From an uncultured Erysipelotrichaceae bacterium (GTDB lineage Bacteria > Bacillota_I > Bacilli_A > Erysipelotrichales > Erysipelotrichaceae): a stretch of DNA of 22,036 bases. Where the stretch lies: positions 1 to 22,036 of the forward strand of contig CACZPD010000176.1 in NCBI GenBank assembly GCA_902782955.1, read 5' to 3'. A program made the translations under genes and the position numbers. The notes below the pieces were generated by a model that was not told the DNA's origin, searched no databases, and was given only the letters and a program-made list of their open reading frames with translations. Within the stretch, counting starts at the first letter, position 1; the number at the start of each line of letters is the position of its first letter. Positions 13,833 to 21,339 of the stretch are shown here, piece by piece.

Positions 13833-15599
13833 TCAGTCTTCGAGAATGTTGAATTTCTTCTTCGGTGAGTAAGAAGTATGCAGGAGTTCTTCTGCGAGTT
13901 CGGAACCCGGTTCGCCGAGGTATTTGCTGTAGAGTTCCTGAATCTGTACGTTGTCGGATGAGACACGCAGATCCATCAGCTCGTCCTCGTCATAGAGGGC
14001 CTTCATACGCAGTTTCTTGTAGTCATAGCCAAGCTTGCCGTTCTTGACGCGTGACGGGATGATGGACTGTCCGCCGCCGTTGATGCAGCCGCCCGGGCAT
14101 CCCATAACTTCGATGAACGTATACTTGGATGTGCCTGCCTTGACTTCTTCGAGAAGCGGCTTCGCAGCGACCATGCTGGATGTGATGGCGATCCAGATCT
14201 TTGTGCCGTTCAGATCGATCTCGGCTTCCTTGACGCCTTCCATACCGCGGCATGCTTCGAAGTCAACCTTTTCAAGCTTCTTTCCGTCGAGTTTCTGCTT
14301 GACAGTACGCAGAGCAGCTTCCATAACACCGCCGGTTGCGCCGAAGATTACAGCCGCGCCGGTGTAGTCGCCTAAGAGATCCTGGTCGAATGTATCATCT
14401 TCCAGTTCATCCCATTCAACGCCGTACATCTTGATAAGACGTCCGCATTCACGTGTTGTAAGTACATAGTCAACATCCTTGTATTCGCCTGTATGGCATT
14501 CCGGACGCTGGATCTCGGACTTCTTTGCAACACACGGCATGATGGAAACGACGACGATGTCTTTCGGATCGATACCCTTTTCCTTTGCCCAGAAAGTCTT
14601 GCAGATCTGACCGAACATCATATGCGGGGACTTGGCAGAGGACAGGTGCGGCAGAAGTTCCGGATACTGATATTCAATATAACGGATCCAGCCCGGTGAG
14701 CAGGATGTGAACATCGGCAGAACGCCGCCGCTGCTGAGACGCTTCAGGAGCTCTGTGCCTTCTTCCATAATTGTCAGGTCGGCACCGAAGTTTGTGTCAT
14801 AGACACGGTCGAATCCGCATGCTTTGAGAGCTGCGACCATCTTGCCGGTTACGCGGCTGCCGATCGGCATGCCGAATTCTTCACCGAGAGAAGCACGGAC
14901 TGCCGGAGCGGTCTGTACGATAACGGTCTTCTTCGGATCGTTGAGGGCTTCGATCACGTAGTGGATATCTTCCTTTTCCGTGAGGGCGCCTACCGGGCAG
15001 TTGATGACGCACTGCGCGCACTGCATGCAGTTGACATCGTTGAAGCTCTTGTTGAAGACAGGGCCCATGATGGTGTTGAATCCGCGGTTCTGCAGACCCA
15101 GGATACCAAGTCCCTGTACCTTCTTGCAGGTTTCGATGCATCGTCCGCACAGAACGCACTTGCTGGTGTCTCTGACGATACCGTAGCTTGCGCTTTCCAG
15201 TGTAGCGGCTGTGTGCTGTCCTTCAAAACGGTTCTCACGGATGCCGAGTTCTTCACACAGCTTCTGGAGTTCACAGTTCTGGTTTCTCTTGCAGGACAGG
15301 CAGTTCTTGTTGTGGTTGGACATGATCAGTTCCACGGAATTCCTGCGGCCTTTGATGGCACGTTCGGAATTTGTGAATACTTCCATACCTTCCGAAACCG
15401 GTGTCGTGCAGGCGGACAGAAGCGTACGTGCACGCGCTACTTCAACCAGACATACACGGCATGCACCGGACTTGTTGATATCCTTCAGATAGCACAGTGT
15501 GGGAATATAAATACCGTTTGCACGCGCAGCTTCCAGAACTGTCATTCCGGCTTCAGCTGTGATCGGCTTGTTATTGATCTTTAAATTTACAGTTGCCAT
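13833..15599 (-). CDS. hydA: NADH/ferredoxin-type [FeFe]-hydrogenase catalytic subunit HydA (group A3)
   Basis: Catalytic subunit of the trimeric, probably electron-bifurcating hydrogenase, reducing protons to H2 or the reverse. It is 588 residues. N-terminal plant-type [2Fe-2S] domain: Cys36, 47, 50, 64. His-Cys cluster: His96, Cys100, 103, 109. Two [4Fe-4S] clusters: Cys148/151/154/158 and 191/194/197/201. H-cluster domain from about 225: L1 TSCSPGW (298-304), L2 MPCVAKKSE (Cys356), L3 MGCPGGCINGGGQ (Cys501, Cys505). In L1 the second Cys of the usual TSCCP is Ser301. It is the last gene of the ten-gene operon, 12 bases after hydB, with AGGAGG. The maturases HydEFG are not in the window. Confidence 0.96.
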   Translation of the reverse strand: MATVNLKINNKPITAEAGMTVLEAARANGIYIPTLCYLKDINKSGACRVCLVEVARARTLLSACTTPVSEGMEVFTNSERAIKGRRNSVELIMSNHNKNCLSCKRNQNCELQKLCEELGIRENRFEGQHTAATLESASYGIVRDTSKCVLCGRCIETCKKVQGLGILGLQNRGFNTIMGPVFNKSFNDVNCMQCAQCVINCPVGALTEKEDIHYVIEALNDPKKTVIVQTAPAVRASLGEEFGMPIGSRVTGKMVAALKACGFDRVYDTNFGADLTIMEEGTELLKRLSSGGVLPMFTSCSPGWIRYIEYQYPELLPHLSSAKSPHMMFGQICKTFWAKEKGIDPKDIVVVSIMPCVAKKSEIQRPECHTGEYKDVDYVLTTRECGRLIKMYGVEWDELEDDTFDQDLLGDYTGAAVIFGATGGVMEAALRTVKQKLDGKKLEKVDFEACRGMEGVKEAEIDLNGTKIWIAITSSMVAAKPLLEEVKAGTSKYTFIEVMGCPGGCINGGGQSIIPSRVKNGKLGYDYKKLRMKALYDEDELMDLRVSSDNVQIQELYSKYLGEPGSELAEELLHTSYSPKKKFNILED

Positions 15600-15611
15600 A
15601 TTTATATCCTC

Positions 15612-17414
15612 CTATCGTCTTTCTACTGCACCGAAGCGGCAGGATGTGATACAGGTTCCGCACTTGATGCACTTGTCTGTATCGATGACATACGGTTCTT
15701 TGCCTGGAACGCCGGTAATGCAGCTGACCGGGCAGTTCCGTGCACACAGTGAGCACTTCTTGCACTTGTTCGGGTCGATGGAGTATGTCAGGAGCTTCTT
15801 GCAGACGCCGGCCGGACATCTCTTGTCAACGATATGTGCAATGTATTCATCACGGAAGCTCTTCAGTGTGGAGAGGATCGGGTTCGGTGCTGTCTGTCCA
15901 AGACCGCAGAGAGCTGTATCCTTGATCTCATTGCAGAGGTCTTCCATCTCATCGAGCATTTCCAGCGTTCCTTCGCCTTCCGTGATCTTTGTGAGCATTT
16001 CCAGAAGTCTCTTTGTACCGATACGGCACGGTGAGCACTTGCCGCAGGATTCGTCGCAGATGAAGTCCATATAGAAACGGGCAACGTCTACCATACAGTT
16101 GTCTTCATCGAGAACGATCATACCGCCGGAACCCATCATGGAGCCTGCAGCTACGAGGTTGTCGTAGTCGATCGGTGTATCGAGTTCTTTTTCAGTCAGA
16201 CAGCCGCCGCTCGGACCGCCGGTCTGAACAGCCTTGAATGCCTTGTTGTTCGGGCATCCGCCGCCGATTTCATAGATGATCTCACGGAGTGTTGTTCCCA
16301 TCGGGATTTCAACGAGACCTGTGTTCTTGATCTTTCCGCCGAGAGCGAATACTTTTGTACCCTTGGATTTTTCGGTACCGATGGAGCTGTACCATTCAGC
16401 ACCGTTGTTGATGATCTGGGCAACGTTTGCCAGTGTCTCAACGTTGTTGATGGATGTTGGTTTGCCCCATACACCGCTGACTGCCGGGAACGGCGGCTTC
16501 GGTGTCGGCATACCGCGCTTACCTTCGATGGAAGCGATCAGCGCTGTTTCTTCACCGCAGACAAATGCGCCTGCGCCGAGACGGATCTCGATGTCGAAGT
16601 CAAAGCCGGACTCGAAGATATTCTGGCCGAGCAGACCATATTCATGAGCCTGGTCGATAGCGATCTTCAGACGGTTGACAGCGATCGGATATTCCGCACG
16701 GATATAAACATAACCAAGATGTGCGCCTACTGCGTAAGCCATGATGGCCATACCTTCGATGATGGCATGCGGGTCACCTTCCAGAATGGAACGGTCCATG
16801 AATGCACCCGGGTCGCCTTCGTCAGCGTTGCAGATGACATACTTTTCATCGCCGGGCTGGTCTTTTTCAAACTGCCATTTCACGCCTGTCGGGAAACCGG
16901 CGCCGCCTCTGCCGCGCAGACCGGAAGCTTTCATGACATCGATAACTTCCTGCGGTGTCATTTCTGTCAGAGCTTTACCCAGTGCAGCGTAGCCGTCCAT
17001 GGCGATGTATTCGGTAATATCTTCAGGGTTGATCTTACCGCAGTTGCGCAGAGCGATACGCTGCTGCTTTTCATAAAATTTGATCTTGTTGATGTCGAGG
17101 ATCTTTTCACCTGTCTTCAGGTCTTCGTCAGACATCTGCAGATCCGTTACAACACGTCCCTTGTAGATATGCTCCGCAACGATGCGTGCTGCGTCTTCGA
17201 CCTTGACGTGTGCATAGAATACCTTATCCGGGTAAACGGCAACGATCGGGCCTTTCTGGCATAAGCCGAAGCAGCCTGTACGAACGACGTTGACTTCGTT
17301 CTCAAGACCGAGCTTCTTTAATTCATTATTTAATTCATCAAAGATAAGATTTGAATTACTTGCTGTGCATCCGGTTCCGGCACAGACGAGAATATTCGTA
17401 CGATATGTCGGCAT
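15612..17414 (-). CDS. hydB: NADH/ferredoxin hydrogenase flavoprotein subunit HydB (NuoF-like)
   Basis: Binds FMN and NAD(H) and links pyridine nucleotide to ferredoxin and the HydA clusters. It is 600 residues. N-terminal thioredoxin-like [2Fe-2S]: Cys11, 16, 48, 52. FMN-binding GLRGRGGAGFPTGVKW (165-180) and NADH-binding GAGAFVCGEETALIASIEG (280-298). A SLBB-like region lies near 370-440. [4Fe-4S] by Cys457, 460, 463 and 503. A C-terminal 2[4Fe-4S] ferredoxin domain has Cys551/554/557/561 and 582/585/588/592. The extra domains beyond NuoF are what trimeric bifurcating hydrogenases have. The ribosome binding site AAGGA overlaps the stop of the preceding gene. Confidence 0.96.
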   Translation of the reverse strand: MPTYRTNILVCAGTGCTASNSNLIFDELNNELKKLGLENEVNVVRTGCFGLCQKGPIVAVYPDKVFYAHVKVEDAARIVAEHIYKGRVVTDLQMSDEDLKTGEKILDINKIKFYEKQQRIALRNCGKINPEDITEYIAMDGYAALGKALTEMTPQEVIDVMKASGLRGRGGAGFPTGVKWQFEKDQPGDEKYVICNADEGDPGAFMDRSILEGDPHAIIEGMAIMAYAVGAHLGYVYIRAEYPIAVNRLKIAIDQAHEYGLLGQNIFESGFDFDIEIRLGAGAFVCGEETALIASIEGKRGMPTPKPPFPAVSGVWGKPTSINNVETLANVAQIINNGAEWYSSIGTEKSKGTKVFALGGKIKNTGLVEIPMGTTLREIIYEIGGGCPNNKAFKAVQTGGPSGGCLTEKELDTPIDYDNLVAAGSMMGSGGMIVLDEDNCMVDVARFYMDFICDESCGKCSPCRIGTKRLLEMLTKITEGEGTLEMLDEMEDLCNEIKDTALCGLGQTAPNPILSTLKSFRDEYIAHIVDKRCPAGVCKKLLTYSIDPNKCKKCSLCARNCPVSCITGVPGKEPYVIDTDKCIKCGTCITSCRFGAVERR

Positions 17415-17420
17415 TTTGCG

Positions 17421-17792
17421 TTATCCTTCTTTCCGGGCACTTTCAACTGTATATTCGTCGACGACGTTGCCTTTGCCGACATGCTCTTCCAGGATCTTGG
17501 CTGCTTTTTCCGGATCTACATGTACATATGTTGTATGTCCGCCGTCTTTGTCAAATACTTCAACGATCGGTTCATAAACACACATGCCGATACAGCCTGT
17601 CTGTGTAACGACACAGTTGTAATCATGGTTTGCAGTTTCCTCAACAAGACGGTTCAGCACCGGTCTTGCGCCGGCAGCGATACCGCATGTTGCCATACCG
17701 ACAACGACACGATAATCTTTTCCGCCTTCACGCATTTCAACTTTTTTCAGGGCAGCTTCACGCATCTTCTTGAGATCATTTAAGCTTTTCAT
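17421..17792 (-). CDS. Thioredoxin-like [2Fe-2S] ferredoxin domain protein of the hyd operon
   Basis: A 123-residue protein with a charged N-terminal helix and a thioredoxin-like ferredoxin fold. It matches the small [2Fe-2S] proteins commonly found next to hydB in Firmicutes. Cysteines are Cys36 (in VGMATCGIAAGA), Cys60, Cys67 and Cys71 (QTGCIGMC). The normal first pair CxxxxC is not kept: the position four residues after Cys36 is not Cys, so a fourth ligand would have to be Cys60 or something else. It probably passes electrons to or stabilises HydB, though this is inference. Translation is coupled by an ATGA overlap with the preceding ATPase gene, and AGGAGG lies upstream. Confidence 0.85.
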   Translation of the reverse strand: MKSLNDLKKMREAALKKVEMREGGKDYRVVVGMATCGIAAGARPVLNRLVEETANHDYNCVVTQTGCIGMCVYEPIVEVFDKDGGHTTYVHVDPEKAAKILEEHVGKGNVVDEYTVESARKEG

Positions 17793-18343
17793 TGTGTGTC
17801 CTCCTTAGCCTGTTCAATTCCTTGATTGATATAGTCTTTGATCCAGAGCAGGATCTCCGGTTCCAGCAGGCTCACGCCTTCCAGTTCCTTCTTCACCGCT
17901 TCTGATTCAAATGTAAATTCGTTATAGTCTGTTTTGTATTCCAGTATGTAATCGATGCTTTCATCCGACTGGATCGATTCCATCATGATCTCCCCGATAT
18001 CACCCAGGTCCGGGGTATCGATATTCAGCTTCTGAACGGATGCTTCGACAAGGGTTCCCACGCCGGGCTCGGATGAGAGCCGGAATGTACCGCCGCATGT
18101 CTCGGCAAGACCTTTCATGAAGGAGAGACCCATACCGATCCTCCTGGTCGTACGGGATGTCGTAAAGGGATCAGCGGCTTTTGCGGCCATTTCCTCATCC
18201 ATGCCGCATCCGTTGTCTTCGATGCTGATCGAAATGATGTCATCATCGAAACTGTCGCGGATCTTGAGCCTGATCATAGTCGCCCCCGCCTTGATACTGT
18301 TCATCAGGATTTCCAGTATGTGCATTGCGATATCTTCCATCAT
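17789..18343 (-). CDS. GHKL-type ATP-binding protein (histidine-kinase-like ATPase) of the hyd operon
   Basis: A 184-residue protein consisting of an ATPase domain like that of histidine kinases, without a phospho-accepting His domain or membrane segment. N box: EILMNSIKAGA (Asn15). G1 box: DNGCGM (43-48). G2 box: RRIGMGLSFMKGL (about 68-80), then GVGT. A C-terminal 75-residue acidic extension has no motif I recognise. Such stand-alone ATPases act as anti-sigma or protein kinases, or as ATP sensors; the partner is unknown. The start MM is preceded by GGGGGTGAAG that overlaps the PHP gene stop. It could start at the second Met. Confidence 0.85.
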   Translation of the reverse strand: MMEDIAMHILEILMNSIKAGATMIRLKIRDSFDDDIISISIEDNGCGMDEEMAAKAADPFTTSRTTRRIGMGLSFMKGLAETCGGTFRLSSEPGVGTLVEASVQKLNIDTPDLGDIGEIMMESIQSDESIDYILEYKTDYNEFTFESEAVKKELEGVSLLEPEILLWIKDYINQGIEQAKEDTQ

Positions 18344-18349
18344 AGAACT

Positions 18350-19042
18350 TCACCCCCATAATTTCTGAAAGACCGAATCCCGCAGATAATGATCTGCTTC
18401 GGATATATCGATCAGTCTGTGTGCATCGCTGCTGATAAACCAGTCGGTCGAATCCTCCGTGATCCATGGATTATCGCGGATCACCCGGAGGCGCTGTTCC
18501 TCACTCTTGACTTCCAGGCCGTCATAGGCCAGGTCCATCGGAATGAATCCCAGCTGATTCGTAACGCTGTTCTGTCTGTCCAGAACATGTGCCAGGATAA
18601 CCCTGCCGCCGTAGCTGTGGATGGCATCCGTGCATTCTTCCAGTGTGGCATTGAGGGAAACAAGCAGGAGCCGTTTCTCATCGCCGATCTTCTCGTCCAT
18701 CGCGTTCATGATCCACTGATGTCCGAAGAAATTCTCGTCATTTGCCACATCCGGCATCCTCTCGTCGATCCATGTCTGGAATTCCTGGCTTTTTTCCAGT
18801 GTGTTGAACAGTCCCAGTACATGGACTTCCTCGATCGTCTGCAGTTCCGCGCCATACAGCATTTTCAGGCCGAGCGTTTCTGCGACCTGTGCCACAGCCG
18901 GCAGTTGTTTCGTTGAGTTATGATCTGTCACAGCAATGAGTTCCAGACCCTTGATCATCGCCATATTGACAATGTTATTCGGCGTCATTTCATCTTCCGC
19001 ACAGGGTGACAGACAGCTGTGCATGTGCAGATCATAGAACAT
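18350..19042 (-). CDS. PHP-domain metal-dependent phosphoesterase of the hyd operon
   Basis: A 230-residue PHP (polymerase and histidinol phosphatase) domain protein. Metal ligands are visible in order: DLHMHS (His6, His8), VTDHN (Asp40, His41), Glu66, His74, LAHVLD (His152) and SSDAH (Asp206, His208). This set is complete, so catalysis is likely; candidates are a nucleotide or small phosphate ester, and the true substrate is unknown. Two N-terminal Cys (10 and 14) lie near the metal site. It sits between a DRTGG protein and a GHKL ATPase, both signalling-type, so a role in making or removing a signal is plausible but inferred. One base separates it from the DRTGG gene. Confidence 0.88.
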   Translation of the reverse strand: MFYDLHMHSCLSPCAEDEMTPNNIVNMAMIKGLELIAVTDHNSTKQLPAVAQVAETLGLKMLYGAELQTIEEVHVLGLFNTLEKSQEFQTWIDERMPDVANDENFFGHQWIMNAMDEKIGDEKRLLLVSLNATLEECTDAIHSYGGRVILAHVLDRQNSVTNQLGFIPMDLAYDGLEVKSEEQRLRVIRDNPWITEDSTDWFISSDAHRLIDISEADHYLRDSVFQKLWG

Positions 19043-19043
19043 A

Positions 19044-19376
19044 TCAGATACCTAAGCCGGCCAGAACTTTGGCAGTCTCGTAAGCCGGGATGCCGCTTTC
19101 CAGCATGACAAGCTGTTCATCCGTACATTTCCGGATCAGTTCATCGGAAACATTCGCGCCGTCCGCTATGATCACGCATGAGAATTCCCTCAGCAGCGCG
19201 ACTGCGATGACATTGGAATGAACCTGAACGGTGATCCATGCCTGATCCGGCTCACCGTTGCCCATCACCCAGCTCAGAAGATCGCCGCAGTAGGCTCCGC
19301 TGATCTCTGCAGAGGTGTCCAGTGTGGTCGTGTCAAGCTTCCATCCTGTTTTTTCAATCAGATCTCTGATCGTCAT
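19044..19376 (-). CDS. DRTGG-domain protein 1 of the hyd operon
   Basis: A 110-residue stand-alone DRTGG-type domain, related to the domain found N-terminal to HPr kinase and phosphotransacetylase. Landmarks are GAYCGDLLSWVMGNGEPDQ, AWITVQVHSNVIAVAL, and VIIADGANVSDELI followed by ESGIPAYETAKVLAGLG. The literal DRTGG motif is absent. The biochemical role is unknown; related domains are thought to bind ligands. The ribosome binding site AAGGAG and the start lie within the end of the preceding iron-sulfur protein gene (23-base overlap). It is a paralogue of the protein at 20965-21339. Confidence 0.8.
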   Translation of the reverse strand: MTIRDLIEKTGWKLDTTTLDTSAEISGAYCGDLLSWVMGNGEPDQAWITVQVHSNVIAVALLREFSCVIIADGANVSDELIRKCTDEQLVMLESGIPAYETAKVLAGLGI

Positions 19377-20559
19377 CTGCTTTCTCCTTCAGGGTCTTAA
19401 GCACCCTGCAATCTTCTTCTTTTCTGTTTCCTTTGACAATCTCTTCCGCCATGACGCGGCATGTCTGCATTCCGCATGCGGAGCAGTCAAAGCCCGGGAG
19501 CCGTTCCAGTTCTTCGTTCACATTCTTGAAGAACAACGTACGCTCCATAAATGAACGGGTATCTTCATCTGTCTTCAGGAAATCTTCCGTATAGACATAT
19601 TCAAACGGGACATCGCTGCTGCCCTTGGTTTTCCCGTGGGACAGAGCGTCGATATTGTTTGTCATCAGAAAACTGTTTCCCCACAGCATATGTCCGCCGA
19701 TGCATCCGTTGAAGCACGGATACAGGATCAGGAGCCGGAACTGGTTCAGCAGTCCGAACTCGGCCATATCCAGAACGGCGCAGACTTTATCGAAACCGTC
19801 AGCGATCAGATATTGATCTTTCTGGACGATCCTGACCGGGTTGCAGCTCTGCAGTCCTTTGACACAGAGACTGACCGGGATCCTGCCTTTCTGCATATTT
19901 TTTCTGATCCGCGGGAACATGTCCGTCAGGGACAGCGCATGGTCACATTCATATTCGTTATTCCCGTAAGGGAATTTGGCGAGTTCCAGCTTTGCTTCAC
20001 ACTCACACAGGTTGAAGATGCCGACTTTTTTGCCCTTCAGCCTCTGCCGGATCTGCTTCGCCGCGATCTCCGAATCGTAATTGACCGGAAGGATCGATTC
20101 CTGCAGTACCTTATACCGGTTTGCGATCAGGCGGTTGATGACCGGGCAGAACGATGAGATGAATGTAACGTCATCGGCGCTGTCCGCCATCAGCTGCGCT
20201 TCTTCCATCTGCCGGGCCGTGCAGTCTGTGATATCAACGACTTCATCGAATCCCAGCATGCGGATCGCATAGAAGAGTTCTTCCACTTCCTCCCGGCTGC
20301 CGCAGTGATTGATCAGTGCACCGGGTACCATGCATACAGTGTATTCGTAACTTTTAATGTCTTCTAAAGTACTCCCTTGCGCAAGGATGCCACGGTTGTG
20401 ACATGAACGAATACACCTTCCGCAGTTGATACACCGCCGGGAATCGACGATTACCCGGTCGTTTTCCATGGATAATGCGCTGGTTGGGCATGCCTTGATG
20501 CATTTCATGCACCGGATGCAGCTTTCCAATGTGTAGCTTACAACACTCCTGCGTGTCAT
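19354..20559 (-). CDS. [FeFe]-hydrogenase-like iron-sulfur protein lacking the proton-relay Cys, probable sensor
   Basis: A 401-residue protein. Two [4Fe-4S] motifs: Cys14/17/20/24 and 43/46/49/53. Residues about 70-310 resemble the HydA H-domain: L1 is SSFCP (135-139) where active enzymes have TSCCP, so Phe137 replaces the proton-relay Cys and Cys138 keeps the cluster ligand. L2 is LCECEAKLE (Cys185/187) and L3 is PCFNGCIGG (Cys282, Cys286). A C-terminal [4Fe-4S] domain holds Cys359, 362, 367, 384. Unlike classical HydS no PAS domain is present. Turnover is unlikely; a redox or H2/CO sensor is my inference. The ATG overlaps the preceding ATPase stop in ATGA. Confidence 0.85.
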   Translation of the reverse strand: MTRRSVVSYTLESCIRCMKCIKACPTSALSMENDRVIVDSRRCINCGRCIRSCHNRGILAQGSTLEDIKSYEYTVCMVPGALINHCGSREEVEELFYAIRMLGFDEVVDITDCTARQMEEAQLMADSADDVTFISSFCPVINRLIANRYKVLQESILPVNYDSEIAAKQIRQRLKGKKVGIFNLCECEAKLELAKFPYGNNEYECDHALSLTDMFPRIRKNMQKGRIPVSLCVKGLQSCNPVRIVQKDQYLIADGFDKVCAVLDMAEFGLLNQFRLLILYPCFNGCIGGHMLWGNSFLMTNNIDALSHGKTKGSSDVPFEYVYTEDFLKTDEDTRSFMERTLFFKNVNEELERLPGFDCSACGMQTCRVMAEEIVKGNRKEEDCRVLKTLKEKADDDQRSD

Positions 20560-20984
20560 TTTGCCGGCCTGAACGACAGAGTCAGCGTCGTTCCGTCCTG
20601 TGAACTCTGAATATCAAAATCGTCTGTTACACGCTGGATATTCGGAAGTCCCATACCGGCGCCGAATCCCATCGCCCTTGCTTTTTCACTGGCGGTGGAG
20701 AAACCGGGTGTCAGCGCCTTTTCCAGATCGGGTATACCGGGTCCCGGATCCTTGAAGACAAGCTTCACCTGACCATCATCCATAATATCCATCGTGATAT
20801 CCCCGCCGTATGCGTGAATCAGCATATTGATTTCCGATTCATAACTGGCGACCGCAATACGGCGCATGACTTTCGGGTCATAGCCTATGCTGTTGAGTGT
20901 CTGTTTGATATCGGAACTGACTTTTCCCGCAGCCGCGTAGTCATCACGTTCCACTTTGTAATCTTTATGCAGAATGACTGCCAT
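20556..20984 (-). CDS. Anti-sigma-factor-type ATP-binding protein of the hyd operon
   Basis: A 142-residue single-domain ATPase of the RsbW/SpoIIAB-like GHKL family. N box: ASYESEINMLIHA (Glu51, Asn53). G1: DPGPGI (79-84). G2: GFGAGMGLPNI (106-116). These proteins typically phosphorylate or sequester a partner; no sigma factor or anti-anti-sigma (STAS) gene is in the window, so the partner is unknown. I start at the Met at 20984 (MAVILHKDYK), preceded by GGTGG; a Met at 21029 would add 15 residues inside the upstream gene. It overlaps the DRTGG gene by 20 bases and the next gene by 4. Confidence 0.87.
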   Translation of the reverse strand: MAVILHKDYKVERDDYAAAGKVSSDIKQTLNSIGYDPKVMRRIAVASYESEINMLIHAYGGDITMDIMDDGQVKLVFKDPGPGIPDLEKALTPGFSTASEKARAMGFGAGMGLPNIQRVTDDFDIQSSQDGTTLTLSFRPAK

Positions 20985-21339
20985 AAATACCACCAAGTCC
21001 TTTCTGATACAGAAGTCCGCACGCATCATACATCGTCAGATCTGTTGCAATTACCGTAATTCCCATTTCTTCAGCCATCTCGATTGTTTCGTCACTCGGA
21101 TACTTTCCTCTCACGAAGACGACAAACCGCATATCGAGCATCTCCGCCGTGCGCAGCGTCTGGGAGTTGACGAGTCCTGTGATCAGGGCGACCGATTCCG
21201 GTCTTTCCTGGATCAGTGCCAGGGCGTCGCTCATCAGATCTGTCGCGAAAGCTGCGGAATACTCTGTGTTCCTGCTGTCTTCATCCCAAAGCGCGATCGG
21301 AACCGCATGAAGTGATTCGGCAATCTCACAGGCTTTCAT
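20965..21339 (-). CDS. DRTGG-domain protein 2 of the hyd operon
   Basis: A 124-residue stand-alone DRTGG-type domain, paralogous to the protein at 19044-19376. Shared pattern: FATDLMSDALALIQERPES then ALITGLVNSQTLRTAEML, VVFVRGKYPSDETIEMAEE, GITVIATDLTMYDACGLLYQ and a Gly-rich end. It lacks the literal DRTGG motif and its role is unknown. The start ATG overlaps the hydC stop (TGATG), with AAGGCGG upstream, so it is translated by coupling to hydC. An ATPase gene follows immediately; the first DRTGG gene is likewise followed by an ATPase, with PHP between. Confidence 0.8.
   Translation of the reverse strand: MKACEIAESLHAVPIALWDEDSRNTEYSAAFATDLMSDALALIQERPESVALITGLVNSQTLRTAEMLDMRFVVFVRGKYPSDETIEMAEEMGITVIATDLTMYDACGLLYQKGLGGIYGSHSA

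Noticed and set aside
14961..15584. Open frames of up to 207 codons on the plus strand opposite hydA and hydB
   Set aside because: They lie antisense to genes with full sets of cluster motifs; length reflects codon bias in the true frame, not a gene.
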